From assembly GCF_001704415.2 (NCBI RefSeq), contig NC_030819.1, forward strand, positions 34,342,575 to 34,406,574: 64,000 nucleotides of DNA. The letters run 5' to 3'. Shown piece after piece: positions 11,604 to 21,435 of the stretch. Source of the DNA: Capra hircus. Lineage: Eukaryota > Chordata > Mammalia > Artiodactyla > Bovidae. Each line of letters begins with the position of its first letter. Position 1 is the stretch's first letter. Made by a program: the position numbers and the translations under genes. The notes under the pieces are model-generated. The model saw only the letters and a program-made list of their open reading frames with translations. It had not been told where the DNA came from and ran no database searches.

Positions 11604-11752
11604 TTGTTTTTGTATCGATTCAGCCAGTCTTTTGCTTGGAGCATTTAATCCATTTACATTTAAAGTAACTGTTTATATACATCTTCCTATTGCCATTTTC
11701 TTAATTGTTTGGGGTTGATTTTGTAGATATTTTTTCTTCTCATATTTCTTGA

Positions 11753-12641
11753 CTATATAAGTCTGTTTAACTTTTGTTGTAAAGCTGGTTTGGTGGTACT
11801 GAATTCTCTTAACTTTTGCTTGTCTGAAAAGCTTTTTATTTCTCCATCAATTTTGAATGAGACCTTGGCTGGGTACAGTAATCTTAGCTGTAGATTTTTC
11901 CCTTTCAGTACTTTAAATGTATCCTGCCATTCCCTTCTGGCCTGCAGAGTTTCTGCTGAAAGATCAGCTGTTAAGCATATGGGGTTTCTCTTGTATGTTA
12001 CTTGTTGCTTCTCCCTTGCTGCTTTTAATATTCTTTCTTTGTGTTTAGTCTTTGTTAGTTTGATTAGTATGTGTCTTGGCATGTTTCTCCTTGGGTTTAT
12101 CCTGTATGGGACTCTTTATGCCTCTTGGACTTGATTATTTCTTTTTCCATGTTAGGGAGATTTTCAACTATAATCTCTTCAAAAATTTTCTCATATCCTT
12201 TCTTTTTCTCTTCTTCCTCTGGGACCCCTATAATGCAAATGTTGTTGCATTTGACATTGTCCCAGAGGTCTCTGAGACTATCCTCAGTTCTTTTCATTCT
12301 TTTACTTTATTCTGTTCAGAATAAGTTATTTCTACCATTTTATCTTCCAGCTCACTGTTTCATTCTTCTGGTTCAAATATTCTGCTATTGATTCCTTCTA
12401 GAGTATTTTTAATTTAAGTAATTGTGTTGTTTGTCTCTGCATGTTTATTCTTTAATTCTTCTAGGTGTTTGTTAATTGATTCTTGCATTTTCTCCATCTT
12501 GTTTTCAAAGTTTTTGATCATCTTTACTCTCATTATTCTGAATTCTTTTTCAGGTAGTTTGCCTATTTCCTCTTCATTTATTTGGACTTCTGTGTTTCTA
12601 GCTTGTTCCTTCATGTGTATAGTATTTCTCTACCTTTTCAT
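11753..12641 (-). pseudogene. L1 ORF1 remnant, copy 1
   Basis: ORF1p is the L1 RNA-binding chaperone. The ATG is at 12639-12641 (start MKR, then a stop at codon 4). A charged, coiled-coil-like N-terminus follows (near 12414-12614, ENKMEKMQESINKHLEEL). The RRM segment is present (DLWDNVKCNNICIIGVPEEE near 12200-12280), and so is the C-terminal domain (PRHILIKLTKTKHKERIL, ARREWQDTFKVL, KLREFSTTKPALQQKL). A frameshift separates the RRM part from the C-terminal part. The stop lies about 57 bp before the ORF2 ATG, a normal L1 spacing. Confidence 0.88.
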
Positions 12642-12816
12642 TATTATTTTTTAACTTATTGTGTTTGAGATCTCCTTTTCCCAGACTTCAAGGTTTCTTC
12701 CTTTTGGTTTTTGCCCTCTTAAGGTTGGTCCAGTGGTTTGTGTAAGCTTCCTATAGGATGAGATTTATGCTGAGCTTTTGGGTTTTTTGTTTGTTTTTCC
12801 TCTTTTGGGCAAGGCT

Positions 12817-12960
12817 ATGGATAAGGAAATGGCAACCCACTCCAGTGTTCTTGCCTGGAGAATCCCAGGGACGGGGGAGCCTGGTGGGCTTTCATCTATG
12901 GGGTCGCACAGAGTCGGACACTACTGAAACGACTTAGCAGCAGCAGCCGCAGCAGCAGCA
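12817..12960 (+). mobile_element. BovA-type SINE with 10-bp TSD, in the L1 5'UTR
   Basis: A BovA body ('aaggaaatggcaacccact' to 'gacactactgaaacgac') ends in a CAG-rich tail. It is flanked by exact 10-bp repeats 'gggcaaggct' at 12807-12816 and 12961-12970, so it inserted after the L1. The tRNA head is absent, as expected for BOV-A2/BovA forms. Confidence 0.92.
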
Positions 12961-13231
12961 GGGCAAGGCTGAGTGTCTGCTGATGATTGGGTTTGTATTT
13001 TTGTTTTGTTTGTTGTTTAGATGAGGCATCCTGCACAGCGTGCTACTGGTGGTTCGGTGATGCCTGGTCTTGTATTCCAGTGGTTTCCTCTGTGTGAGTT
13101 CTCACTACTGGATACCCCTTAGGGTTAGTTCTCTGGTAGTCTAGGGTTTGGAGTCAGTGCTCCCACTCCAAAGGCTCAGGGCTTGATCTCTGGTCAGGAA
13201 AGAAGATTCCACCAGTGGTTTGTTATGACAT

Positions 13232-13980
13232 TAAGTGAGCTTAAAACAAATATCCAAAAATGAGAAACAAAAGATGAACCGCAGACAAATGGTAGTTACA
13301 AAATCAGGCAAATAATAATTAAAATAATGGAATATACACATATGCATATACAACCAGGAGCAAAGTCAAAACAGTCCAACAAAAATAAAGTACACTAGAC
13401 TGACCTGATGAACAAAGGATATCGAAAAGTATATTTACCAGTTAAGAATAAAACTGACTAAAGCACAAACTGGAAAACAAAACTAAAGTGCCAATTGGGG
13501 AATAAAGCAATGAAAATAAAAGTAACAGATATGATGAGAAGAAAGAAAAGAAAGAAAGACTAGATAGGTAAAGCTAAATAGAGGTAGATAAAAAAGATTT
13601 ATATTAAAGATTAACTGCAAGGGAAAAAGAACAGTAGGAAAAGGAAGCAAAGGAATAAATGTAGAAAAATAATAATATGTTTAAAAATTAAAAAAAAATA
13701 AAGTTCTTTATATATTTGAAAAAAAAACAAAAAAAAATCAAAAGTATAAAAAGAGAAAAAAAGGCAAAGGTTTAAAACAACAATAAAAAATGTGACTGAG
13801 GAAAAAAAGATTTTAAAAAAAGAGTCAAAAGCTTAATTAGATTCCATAGTGCCAATAAAATCAGCAACTACAATAGAGAAGGAGGGAGAAAAAAAATCCA
13901 AAAGATTCTACAGAACAAGTCAAAAGATAAGTAATAAAAAATTAATAATAGTAATAACATTTATTTATTATAAAAGAATA
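13232..13980. other. A-rich zone within the L1 5'UTR
   Basis: About 750 bp, strongly A-rich on the plus strand with runs such as 'gaaaaaaaaacaaaaaaaaa' and loose AAAG repeats. It has no coding potential. It would be T-rich in the L1 RNA. Confidence 0.8.
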
Positions 13981-14479
13981 ATACATGCTTTTCTTGAGTC
14001 ATTTCTGTCAGAGTCCTTTCCTTCGCTGGGAGTCACAGTCCACCTCACCTCCCGGGGATGCCTTCTACCACTGTGCTGATCTCTGGACCTGCTGTGGAGG
14101 CAGCTCAGATTCTAATCCAATCCTGCTCCTCTGTGTTCTTGCCTCCAATGTCCACAGCTATTTTTCCTTTTGTGGGAGCTCTCAATGACCTTTTATCTAT
14201 TCCATAGAGGCAGAGTCTGCTTAGTTGATCCTGTGGATTTAATCTGCAGGTTGTACAGCTGTTGGGAGGGTTTTGGGTCTTCTTCCTTAGCCACACTGCC
14301 CCTGTGTTTCAACTGTGGTTTTATTTCCACCTCTGCATGTGGGTCATCCATTGGGGTTTGCTCCTGAGGCTGCCCTGTGTGGGCCGGGTGTGGAGGTGGT
14401 GCAGCTGCCTGGGTCTTAGGGGTTCTGGCAGCACCAGGTACTCAGGAGAGTTGGTGGCTAGGGCAGAAGGAAACATAGT

Positions 14480-14620
14480 GCTCTGGAAGGGTATGGCAAC
14501 CAGTATTGGCCAATATGCTCCAGTATCCTTGCCTGGAGAAGCCCCCTCCCTGACAGAGAAGCCTGGCAGGCCACAGACTGCAGGGTCACATGATCAGACA
14601 CTACCAAAGTCACCCTGCAC
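14480..14620 (+). repeat. BovA-like block embedded in the L1 5'UTR
   Basis: 'gctccagtatccttgcctgg' followed by 'gacagagaagcctggcaggc' and 'tgcagggtcacatgatcag' matches the BovA SINE body, but with extra bases ('gccccctccctgac') and no visible TSD. It is more diverged than the neighbouring true SINE insertion. From memory, similar blocks occur in other bovine L1 5'UTRs, which would make it part of the L1 leader. That needs an alignment. Confidence 0.6.
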
Positions 14621-15528
14621 GCATAGGCACAAGATGTCTTTTGCCTGTGGCAGCTCTGCCCCAGTGAGAGTTGAGTGTGAAGGTGGTGCAGCTGCTTGGC
14701 TTGCAGGGACCCTGGCAGAGCCAAGTGTGCAGGGACAAGGACTGCCTCCACCGCAGGAGTTATGGCCCTGTCAGAGTCTTTTTTCGAGCCTCTTGTAGCT
14801 GGCCATCAGAAGGCCTCTTTGGCCAGTCTTTCTCCATAGCTCTGCCTGTTCAGGCACTTAGAGGGCTCCCTTGCCTGGGGTCCTTCTCTGTTGGTCAGCG
14901 TGTCAGTCACATAAAGGGCCCCCCGATGCTGGCGTGTGGGGGGAGAGGCTATGGTGATGGCTCCACCCACTATGGCTGACTCAGCAGTATCGCCTTGCTT
15001 CCATAGCTTCCTGGCTTTCCTCCACAGGCATTTCCCAACACAATCTCCTCCCTCACATCCCCTCAATCTGTCTCCACACTCAACAGGAGCCCCTGCCTGG
15101 GGATTGCTCCACAGTCCCTGAACTCTAGCTCCTAGCCGCTGCGCCTTCCAGGGGACCAGCGTTCCTGTCTGGGGTATGCATGGCTGCGGCAAGGACTGTC
15201 TGATTCTCCTTCCATTTAGGCTGCCACAAATCAGCTGTTTCACTCTCAGCCTTAGATGTTTCTCCTCTGACTCAGACAATTGCCCTGATGTGGGGATTGG
15301 ACCCCTGCTTCAGTTCCCCCACCCGCTGAGGGCAGGTCCAGTCCTCCTAACACTCCTGTTTTCCCCCCTAGTTCAGTCATCTTACCCAGTTTTGCTTGGT
15401 TCTATATATTCTTTCCCACTGGTCAGGTACTTCCTCTGCTCTCAGCTGGTGTTGCATGCACTTCTGTGTCTGAAGCTGTATTCCTGATGTATCCATGGAG
15501 AGAGAGGTATGCCACATCCATGTACTTT

Positions 15529-15540
15529 TCGGCCATCTTT
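15529..15540 (-). promoter_or_regulatory. YY1-like site at the L1 5' end
   Basis: On the minus strand 'aagatggccgaa' lies within 20 bp of the L1 5' end. The same motif near the start of human L1 is a known YY1 site that sets the transcription start. Position and sequence agree; function here is inferred. Confidence 0.6.
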
Positions 15541-15548
15541 TTCTCTCT

Positions 15549-15566
15549 TGACAACCCATTTTTAAA
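15549..15566. repeat. Target-site duplication, right of L1 copy 1
   Basis: 'tgacaacccatttttaaa', partner of 7803-7821. It marks the exact 5' end of the L1. Confidence 0.85.
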
Positions 15567-15955
15567 TAGTACTTTGCACCAGCTTTTAAACAGCAACAAC
15601 TGAAACACTGAAAAAAAGAGAAAAGCATAGCCAAAAAAAAGAGAGAGCAATAAAGAAAAAACTCAGTAGGCTGCTGGTATTTTGAGGATCACAAGAAAAC
15701 TGACAAATCGTTCAACGCGTAAGCCTCAGTTACTCCAGTTATCAATTATGTATCATAATTCTTGCTTGTAAAGTCTTTTGAAATATTCAGATAGGAGACT
15801 CCAAAGGGACAAAGTAATTAAGATGATTAGTTACAGCAGAAAAATGTTTAAATCAATGTTCCATGTAGTGTCCTTCATGTTACATTATTCTTGGTTCTTA
15901 ACCCCCTTGTTGTAGATGCAGGAGATGAGCTAAGAGACACAGAAAGATTGGAATT
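15567..15955. other. No gene or repeat recognised
   Basis: AT-rich single-copy-like sequence; nothing recognisable. Confidence 0.4.
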
Positions 15956-15959
15956 CATT

Positions 15960-16175
15960 GGGTGCGGGAAACCAGTCTTGGCTCAGCATCTGTTGAGCAG
16001 GAAGTTGCCTTATTCAGACTGCCTCATTTGATGTTTCTAAGAAGCCCCTCCAAAGAAAGAAAGGAAGAAAGAAAGTTGAAGCTCAGAGCAGATACATTTC
16101 CCAAGATCACACAACACCTGGACTTGTATGCTGACCTTTATAACTCCAAAATCCATGCTCTTAAGATAGGTTGAC
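15960..16175 (-). mobile_element. MIR fragment
   Basis: 'gaagctcagagcagatacat', 'cccaagatcacacaacacct' and 'aactccaaaatccatgctct' follow the reversed MIR core and 5' region in order. An A/G-rich patch (about 16053-16075) interrupts it. Confidence 0.6.
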
Positions 16176-17258
16176 TTCTTGCCTTGCTCTGTGTGTGTAT
16201 CCTAAAAGGAAGTGGGATAGTTGAACAAGGGGTAGGTAGTGGGGTGAGAAGAAATATGTGAGCAAGATTTTCTGGTTCTCTGTGTGCATTTATTAATTCA
16301 TTGTTTCATATATTGCTTGCTGACTATTCTCGAGACACTGTGAGATAGACAAGCTATCTATTTTACAGTCTCCATCTTCAAGGACCTTAGGGTCTCATAA
16401 GGAGAGGAATAATCACAACATGGTCACAAGAAACTGTTTTAAATATTCAGATAGATGTGTAAGAGCAGAGGTAGTTTTAAAATTTCTATATAGGTGGGGT
16501 GATTGTTATGGTTGGTTGGCTTTAAACATCCATTCCAACCTCTTTTTGTATGCTGTTTTATGTTGTGAAAGGCTAGAAAGCAAAAGTCTAGTTTTTCTGG
16601 ATTCCTTTGTAGCTAATGTTCTCAGTGTAAAATAACTTTCACTAAATAGTTGCATGAGTCCTGGAAAGCAGAAGAGAGGCAGAGGTCTCCTTTCTGACAC
16701 TCTTGCTGAGAACCTGGGCTCAGAGTTGTAAATGCTGAGAGATAGTTACAGCAGCTGAAACCTTGTTTGCCTTGTGAGAGTCATAAGACAGCTATAGTTG
16801 TTGCCCCAGCTGGGTTGATGGTAGGGTCTTCTTGATTCTGATGCTGGTGTTTTCTTGAATCCGATAGTTCCAGTCACCTCTGGCTCCTTCTCCTTCAGCC
16901 CTTCCAACAATTTTATAAGCACTTAATCCATGTAATCAATCTCTTTCTGTTTATATATGTAGAGTAGGATCTATTTCCTGCCCAAATGCCTGATGGATAG
17001 AAAGGGGCTTAGGGAGAGGGATTCATTGGAAGGGGGAGAGAGTATCAAACTTTCCTTAATAAGTCATTTGCATGGTGAGCATCTTGTGTCTCCGTAATTG
17101 TGCATTTATTTTGCTTGGCTTTAGGCAATAAATGGCTTTAATGGATAGGTTTTGTTCTAACCAAAAACACTGACGTTTTGTCCTTTTCTCCCTTTCTTTC
17201 TGCTATTATGTTCTAGTTTAAATCAACTATGTATCCTTCCTAACTTCTCAACTGAGTT
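16176..17258. other. Mostly unrecognised sequence; possible L2 scrap
   Basis: 16285-16420 ('cattgtttcatatattgctt' ... 'caaggaccttagggtctcat') loosely resembles a reversed L2 3' end. The remainder (about 16430-17258) shows no family I can name and no coding signal. Confidence 0.35.
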
Positions 17259-17475
17259 TGTTGTTTTTTAGTCACTAAGTCCTGTCTGACTCCCTGTGAC
17301 CCTATGGACTGCAGCACACCAGGCTTCCCTGTCCTTCACCATCACGCAAAGATTGCTCAAACTCATGTCCATTGAGTCCGTGATGTCACCCAACCATCTC
17401 ATCCTCTGTCGCCTTTTCCTCTTGCACACAATCTTTCCCAGAGTCTTTTCCAATGAGTTGGCTCTTAGGCGACTG
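17259..17475 (-). mobile_element. Old BovB 3' fragment, minus
   Basis: 'gtcctgtctgactccctgtg' to 'tcttttccaatgagttggct' is a diverged BovB 3' end in reverse, with a short internal loss. The minus strand reads RQRMRWLGDITDSMDMSL-like residues. Confidence 0.8.
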
Positions 17476-17889
17476 TCAGGCAAAGCTGATTAAACTGTCC
17501 CCTTTATGTTTTGTTGCTCTAACCAATATTAGTTGGAATGATCCTCACCCACTCCTGATCAATAATCTGTGAGACATGGGACTGAAGTACTGAATTAAAC
17601 TTACTTTGAAACCAAAACTGATCTTTAAACCGAGAAGTATAATAGTGATATAATACAGGAAAAAAATTGAATTTTTAAGATTATATTAGACTATGTTAGT
17701 TTTGAAACTGGATATCTGTATTGAATAATGAAGCCAACTTCAGCATGGTGATAGCCTGTCTTTCTCTTTTATGGACTAAGATAAAGAAATAACTTGTGGG
17801 TTGTTATCTCTTATATGAATTTGCTGGCTTCTATTAGTAATTACTTAGATGCCATTTGCAACAAATGTGAACCTAGAGGTTATCAGGCT
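17476..17889. other. No gene or repeat recognised
   Basis: AT-rich sequence without an identifiable family or sizeable frame. Confidence 0.4.
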
Positions 17890-18320
17890 AAAATGAAATA
17901 AGTCAGAGAAAGACAAATGCTGTGTGATTCCGCTTATATGTGAAATTCAAAAACCAAAACAAGTGGACAAACGAAACAAAACAGAAATAGACTCAGAGAT
18001 GCAGAGAACAAACTGGTGGTCCTGGGGGTGGGGTGTGGGAGTGGGAGAGCTGGGTGAAATCGGTGAAGAGGATTAAGAAGCACAAACTTCCAGTTATCAA
18101 ATATACATCATGAGAGTCTGATGCTGCAATGCATAGCATGAGGAGTATAGTCAATGATATCGTAATAACTTCGTATAGTGACAGCTGGTCACCTATGGTC
18201 ACTAGATTTATTGTGGTGATCAGTTTCTAATGTATGTAAGTGCTGAATATGTGGTATACCTGAAAGTGGTATAATCTTACATGTCGACTATACTTCAATA
18301 AAACAATGGAAAGGAAAAAA
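17890..18320 (+). mobile_element. L1M 3'UTR and 3' end
   Basis: 'atgaaataagtcagagaaag' followed by 'gtgtgattccgcttatatgt', 'aagcacaaacttccagttat', 'ttattgtggtgatcag' and a terminal 'acttcaataaaa' is the 3' terminal part of an old mammalian L1 in sense orientation. Confidence 0.8.
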
Positions 18321-18350
18321 AATATCATTTTGGTGCCTTCAGATCTGTAG

Positions 18351-18549
18351 GGGCTTACCAGGTAGCTCAGTGGTAAAGAATCTGCCTACCAGTGCAGGAG
18401 ATGGGCTCAGTCCCTGGGCTGGGAAGATCCTTCGGAGGAGGGAATGGCATCCCACTCCAGTAGTCTTGCCTGGGAAATCCCATGGAAAAGGAGTCTATTG
18501 GGCTGCAGTCCATGGGGTTGAAAAGAATCAGACATGACTTAGCAACTAA
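18351..18549 (+). mobile_element. Bov-tA SINE
   Basis: A full tRNA head ('gggcttaccaggtagctcag') and BovA body ending 'cagacatgacttagcaac'. Confidence 0.9.
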
Positions 18550-18849
18550 TTAAGATATACATACCTAATATCTGTAAGTATAAAAAATATTTTACTTATT
18601 TCTGCAATGCATTTTATATTCATTTTTATGAAATGTAATTTGTTTAATATGATAAGGTAATAAGTGCATTAGTTACATCATTTGTACTGTTTAGCCTACC
18701 AGACAAGAAATGTGCCTGGTGCACTTCTGACTTTTAATAGATAAAATGCCCTGATTAAAAAAAAAAAAGTATTAAGAGAGTATAAAATCCATCCCAAACA
18801 ATCCCTTGTACTGTCTCCCTAGTTTTTACAGTCTAGAGAGAATAATATA
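18550..18849. other. No gene or repeat recognised
   Basis: AT-rich with an A12 run near 18758. Nothing identifiable. Confidence 0.4.
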
Positions 18850-19445
18850 GATCTGAAAAGTAATATTAAGGCTGGCCCATAGGATGTGGCTTAAGAAGTA
18901 GGATGGCTAGTCAACGAAGCCTCCAAAAGGCAGGCAACCTGTGTGCTGAGTCTTGAAAGATGGAGTCCCTTTTCCTGGTAGATATAGGGAAGGTCTCTGT
19001 ATTCCAGTTAGAGGAGCACAAGGATCAAAACCCTGAAAGTAAAAGAAGGCAGTAGGAATCCACAGAACTGCAAATTGCTCAGTGTGACTGAAGCACAGGA
19101 GGTTGGCAGGGGGAAACTTGGAGAGGCCCTCACTGGCCCAAACCTTCAAGGTAAGACCCACCTTATCATAGGGTTTGCAGTGGGGCAATAGGGAGAGTTT
19201 GATGCGTTTTAAGCCAGGAAACAACATGACTGCTTTGAATTTTTGAAAGAACACTAGCTGCAGCAATGAGGATGGAGAATAATACTGGAGGCAGGAGGAC
19301 ACTTGGGAAACTCAGGAAGAGGAGATATAAGATGACAGAAGGCCGATTCCAGTAGGCTGTAGAGGGAAAGGCTGTGTTACCAGAAGTGCAGGTTAGTCCC
19401 CAGATAAGATGAATTGGAGAGCAAAGACGGGGAGACACTAACTTG
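18850..19445 (+). repeat. Probable ancient interspersed repeat, family not assigned
   Basis: The phrases 'gtgctgagtcttgaaagatg', 'gcaaattgctcagtgtgact', 'tttaagccaggaaacaacat' and 'gaacactagctgcagcaatg' resemble a widely dispersed old mammalian repeat that I recall but cannot name with certainty. It is diverged. The 131-codon minus frame at 18907-19302 has no domain. Confidence 0.4.
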
Positions 19446-19709
19446 AGAGAGCTACGGAGTCAAAAGAGCTTTTTATTACCTAGTTTGTTTGTCCAATGTG
19501 TGAGACTTCAACAAACTTATTGGTTAAATGGAAAAAACAAGGAAAGAAAAGTACTAGAAATATGAGAGAGGCAAATTTTTTTATAAGGCTGAAATAAATA
19601 TAATAGTATACTGAAATACAGTCCAGATCTTTCTAAATATAAAATCAATGTTACCCAATATATTAGAAGATGATATAGATAATGATGCTTATAAATTTTT
19701 AATGAAAAA

Positions 19710-19944
19710 GTATGGTAGACAAAAGAGTGGCTCAGATGTCCATGCCCTACTTCTTGAGGCTTGTTATTATGTTACCTTACATAGCTGAAGGGACTTTGAA
19801 AGTGTATTAGATTAGGGGTGTTGAGATGTGAGATTATTCTGAATTATTTGGGTAAATGCAATGTAGTCATAAGAATCTTCTTAAGTGGAAAGTGAGAGGG
19901 TTCTGAGTCAGGGATAAAGATGGGAGATGTGATGAAGGAAGCAG

Positions 19945-20007
<63 letters not shown>

Positions 20008-20285
20008 AGAGAGACACAGCGAGAGAGAGAGATTTGAAGATACCACGCTGCTAGACTTAAACACACAGAAGGAAGGGATGATGTCGAGGAATGTAAGTAG
20101 CCTTTAGAAGGTGGAAAAAGAAAGGAAATGGATCCTTCTCTAGAGCCCCGGGAAGGAATGCAGCCCTGGCAACTCCTTGATTGCCAGACTTCTGACCTCC
20201 TGAACTGCAAGCTAACAATTTTACTCTGTCGTAATCCACGAGTTTGGGGTGATTTGTTACGGTAGCATAGAAAGCTAATACAGTA
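19710..20285 (+). mobile_element. MLT1-like (ERVL-MaLR type) solo LTR, interrupted by (GT)30
   Basis: The sequence runs in LTR order: 'ttgaggcttgttattatgtt', 'agattattctgaattatttg', then after the microsatellite 'agccccgggaaggaatgcag', 'gacttctgacctcctgaact', and the end 'gtagcatagaaagctaatac'. These are landmarks of old MaLR-type LTRs. No internal retroviral genes are next to it, so it is a solo, decayed LTR. Confidence 0.6.
19947..20006. repeat. (GT)30 microsatellite
   Basis: Sixty uninterrupted bases of GT within the LTR-like repeat. On the minus strand it creates His-Thr repeat frames that are not genes. Confidence 0.97.
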
Positions 20286-20495
20286 TGAGATGGGAACCAA
20301 ATAGCAATGGGGAAATGGATATTCTTGATGACAAAGTTTTAGACTTTTTGTATTAGTTCCTAATTATAAACCTGACAATAGACAATTCAAAACTGAGAAA
20401 AAAAATACTGAGAAAGGTTATACAAAAAGCAGTATGTGTGCAGATAAACACAGTTAACAACAGTGCTAATATAAAGCACACTACAATCAACACAA

Positions 20496-20712
20496 GGGCT
20501 TCCCAGGTGGTGCTAGTGGCAAAGAATCCACCTGCCAAGGCATGAGATGCAAGAGACATGGGTTCAACCCCAGGCTAAGAAGATCCACTGGAGCTGGAAG
20601 CGGCACCACACTCTAGTATTCTTGCCTGGAAAATTCCAGGGACAGAGAAGCCTGGCAGGCTGCAGTCCACGAGATCGCAGAGAGTCAGACACGACTGAGT
20701 GACTGAGCAACA
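20496..20712 (+). mobile_element. Bov-tA SINE
   Basis: Full length, from 'gggcttcccaggtggtgcta' to 'gacacgactgagtgactgag'. Flanks 'caacacaa' and 'caacataa' form a possible TSD (7 of 8). Confidence 0.92.
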
Positions 20713-21039
20713 AAACCAACATAAAATGGCTAATCTGATAAAAAATGAAAAAAGAATAATAAATTGATAGTGTCAGAAGAAATCCAAAAAAATATAGGTA
20801 AAAATGTGTTGCTAAGAAATGCGAATTAGAACGTTGAAATAACCCTTTAAAAAAATTCTGGACAAGCAGCAATGATTTACTTGATACCCAGTGCTGGCCA
20901 TAGTATAGGGTACAGACATTGCCATAAACTCTAGGTGAGGTTATACTTTGGCAAAAGCTTTCTAGATAGCAATTAGCATTTATTATTTAAGTAATAATTA
21001 TTTTTACTTGTGGATTTAGTAATTTGATTTCTAGGATTT
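20713..21039. other. No gene or confident repeat
   Basis: AT-rich. It may be a further, unrecognisably decayed part of the L1M that follows. Confidence 0.35.
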
Positions 21040-21435
21040 CATTCTTTAAAAAATGCAGATTCAAGTGAACAATGATATACATATACGAGTGTTCACGGTA
21101 GCATTGTTTGTACAGAAAAAAATAGAAATAAGCTAAAATGAGTATTATTAGAATGTTCGAAAGACATTTTCCATATTTGAATAATGGACTATTATCTTCC
21201 CTTTGAAGAAATGAGGTAGATAAACTATAATACATTGATAAGTGACCAAAGATAGTTGAAGAAAATATGCCTGATGCGATTCTATCATAAAAATGTATAT
21301 GAGTCATGTGCATTCATGTATTTGGGAATTGCATGCACCTGTAGTTTGTATCTGTGTATACTTGGAAACAATCTGAGAATTTACAAGCAAAGAGTTAACA
21401 GAGGAAATGTTGTGATTATAGGAGATTTTACCTTC
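21040..21435 (+). mobile_element. Old L1M 3'UTR fragment
   Basis: 'aatgatatacatatacgagt', 'ttcacggtagcattgtttgt' and 'gaaatgaggtagataaacta' match the region just before the 3' end of old L1 elements in sense orientation. Confidence 0.6.

Larger units (their letters stand above)
8080..11696 (-). pseudogene. L1 ORF2 remnant (endonuclease/reverse transcriptase), copy 1
   Basis: ORF2p nicks target DNA and reverse-transcribes L1 RNA. The start ATG lies at 11694-11696, followed by an early in-frame stop, and then the TLNVNGLNA-like endonuclease start. A (TA)n tract at 11558-11600 breaks the endonuclease. The later catalytic motif reads SNHNAMRLD where SDH is expected, while MDHILGHK is kept. Reverse-transcriptase motif A (STDAEKAFDKI, near 9950) and motif C (FVDD, near 9645, in place of FADD) keep their aspartates. 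The C-terminal Cys-rich block (CWRGCGEK) is followed by a stop at 8330-8332. Several frameshifts are present and about 250 bp of the linker is missing around 10515. Clearly non-functional. Confidence 0.88.
7822..15548 (-). mobile_element. Near-complete ruminant L1 (L1_BT type), copy 1
   Basis: A minus-strand L1 of about 7.7 kb bounded by an 18-19 bp target-site duplication. From right to left it holds a 5' end with the sense sequence 'aagatggccgaaaag', a 5'UTR of about 2.7 kb excluding a later SINE (12642-15548), ORF1 (11753-12641), ORF2 (about 8080-11696) and a short 3'UTR at 7822-7902. Later events are a BovB/BovA composite with local L1 loss (7903-8075), an 80-bp BovB tail (10515-10594) with about 250 bp of L1 missing relative to copy 2, and a SINE in the 5'UTR (12817-12960). 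Stops and frameshifts make it inactive. Its ORFs align with copy 2 at 53824-62185, but its 5'UTR does not. Confidence 0.9.
12961..15548 (-). promoter_or_regulatory. L1 copy 1 5'UTR (promoter region)
   Basis: The non-coding leader of copy 1 between the SINE and the 5' TSD; the leader itself begins at 12642. It comprises an A-rich zone on the plus strand (13232-13980), then a GC-richer zone (about 14000-15400) with a BovA-like block (14480-14620), and the L1 5' end. Position upstream of ORF1 and the bounded 5' end identify it as the internal promoter region by analogy with other L1s. Plus-strand frames such as the 178-codon one at 14262-14798 are antisense chance frames. Confidence 0.75.

Noticed and set aside
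11236..11718. 160-codon plus-strand open frame
   Set aside because: It is antisense to L1 ORF2/endonuclease and is extended by a (TA)n tract giving Tyr-Ile repeats. No domain.
12817..12960. CAG-rich stretch as a CRISPR-like or coding repeat
   Set aside because: It is the tail of a BovA SINE flanked by a 10-bp TSD, without spacer-repeat architecture.
14262..14798. 178-codon plus-strand open frame in GC-richer DNA
   Set aside because: It lies entirely within the L1 5'UTR in antisense, includes the BovA-like block, and overlaps other long frames in both strands. A composition effect.
18165..18177. Exact match to one 13-bp arm of the loxP site (ataacttcgtata)
   Set aside because: There is no second arm or proper spacer. 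The match lies in an L1M 3'UTR where the family normally reads something like aataatactgtattg, so it is a chance result of drift and not a recombinase site.
19710..20285. Possible endogenous retrovirus with coding capacity
   Set aside because: Only decayed solo LTR-like sequence is seen here and at 34640, 39466 and 62665. No gag, pol or env reading frames are found next to any of them.
19867..20300. Minus frames with long His-Thr repeats
   Set aside because: Translation of the (GT)30 microsatellite inside an LTR.
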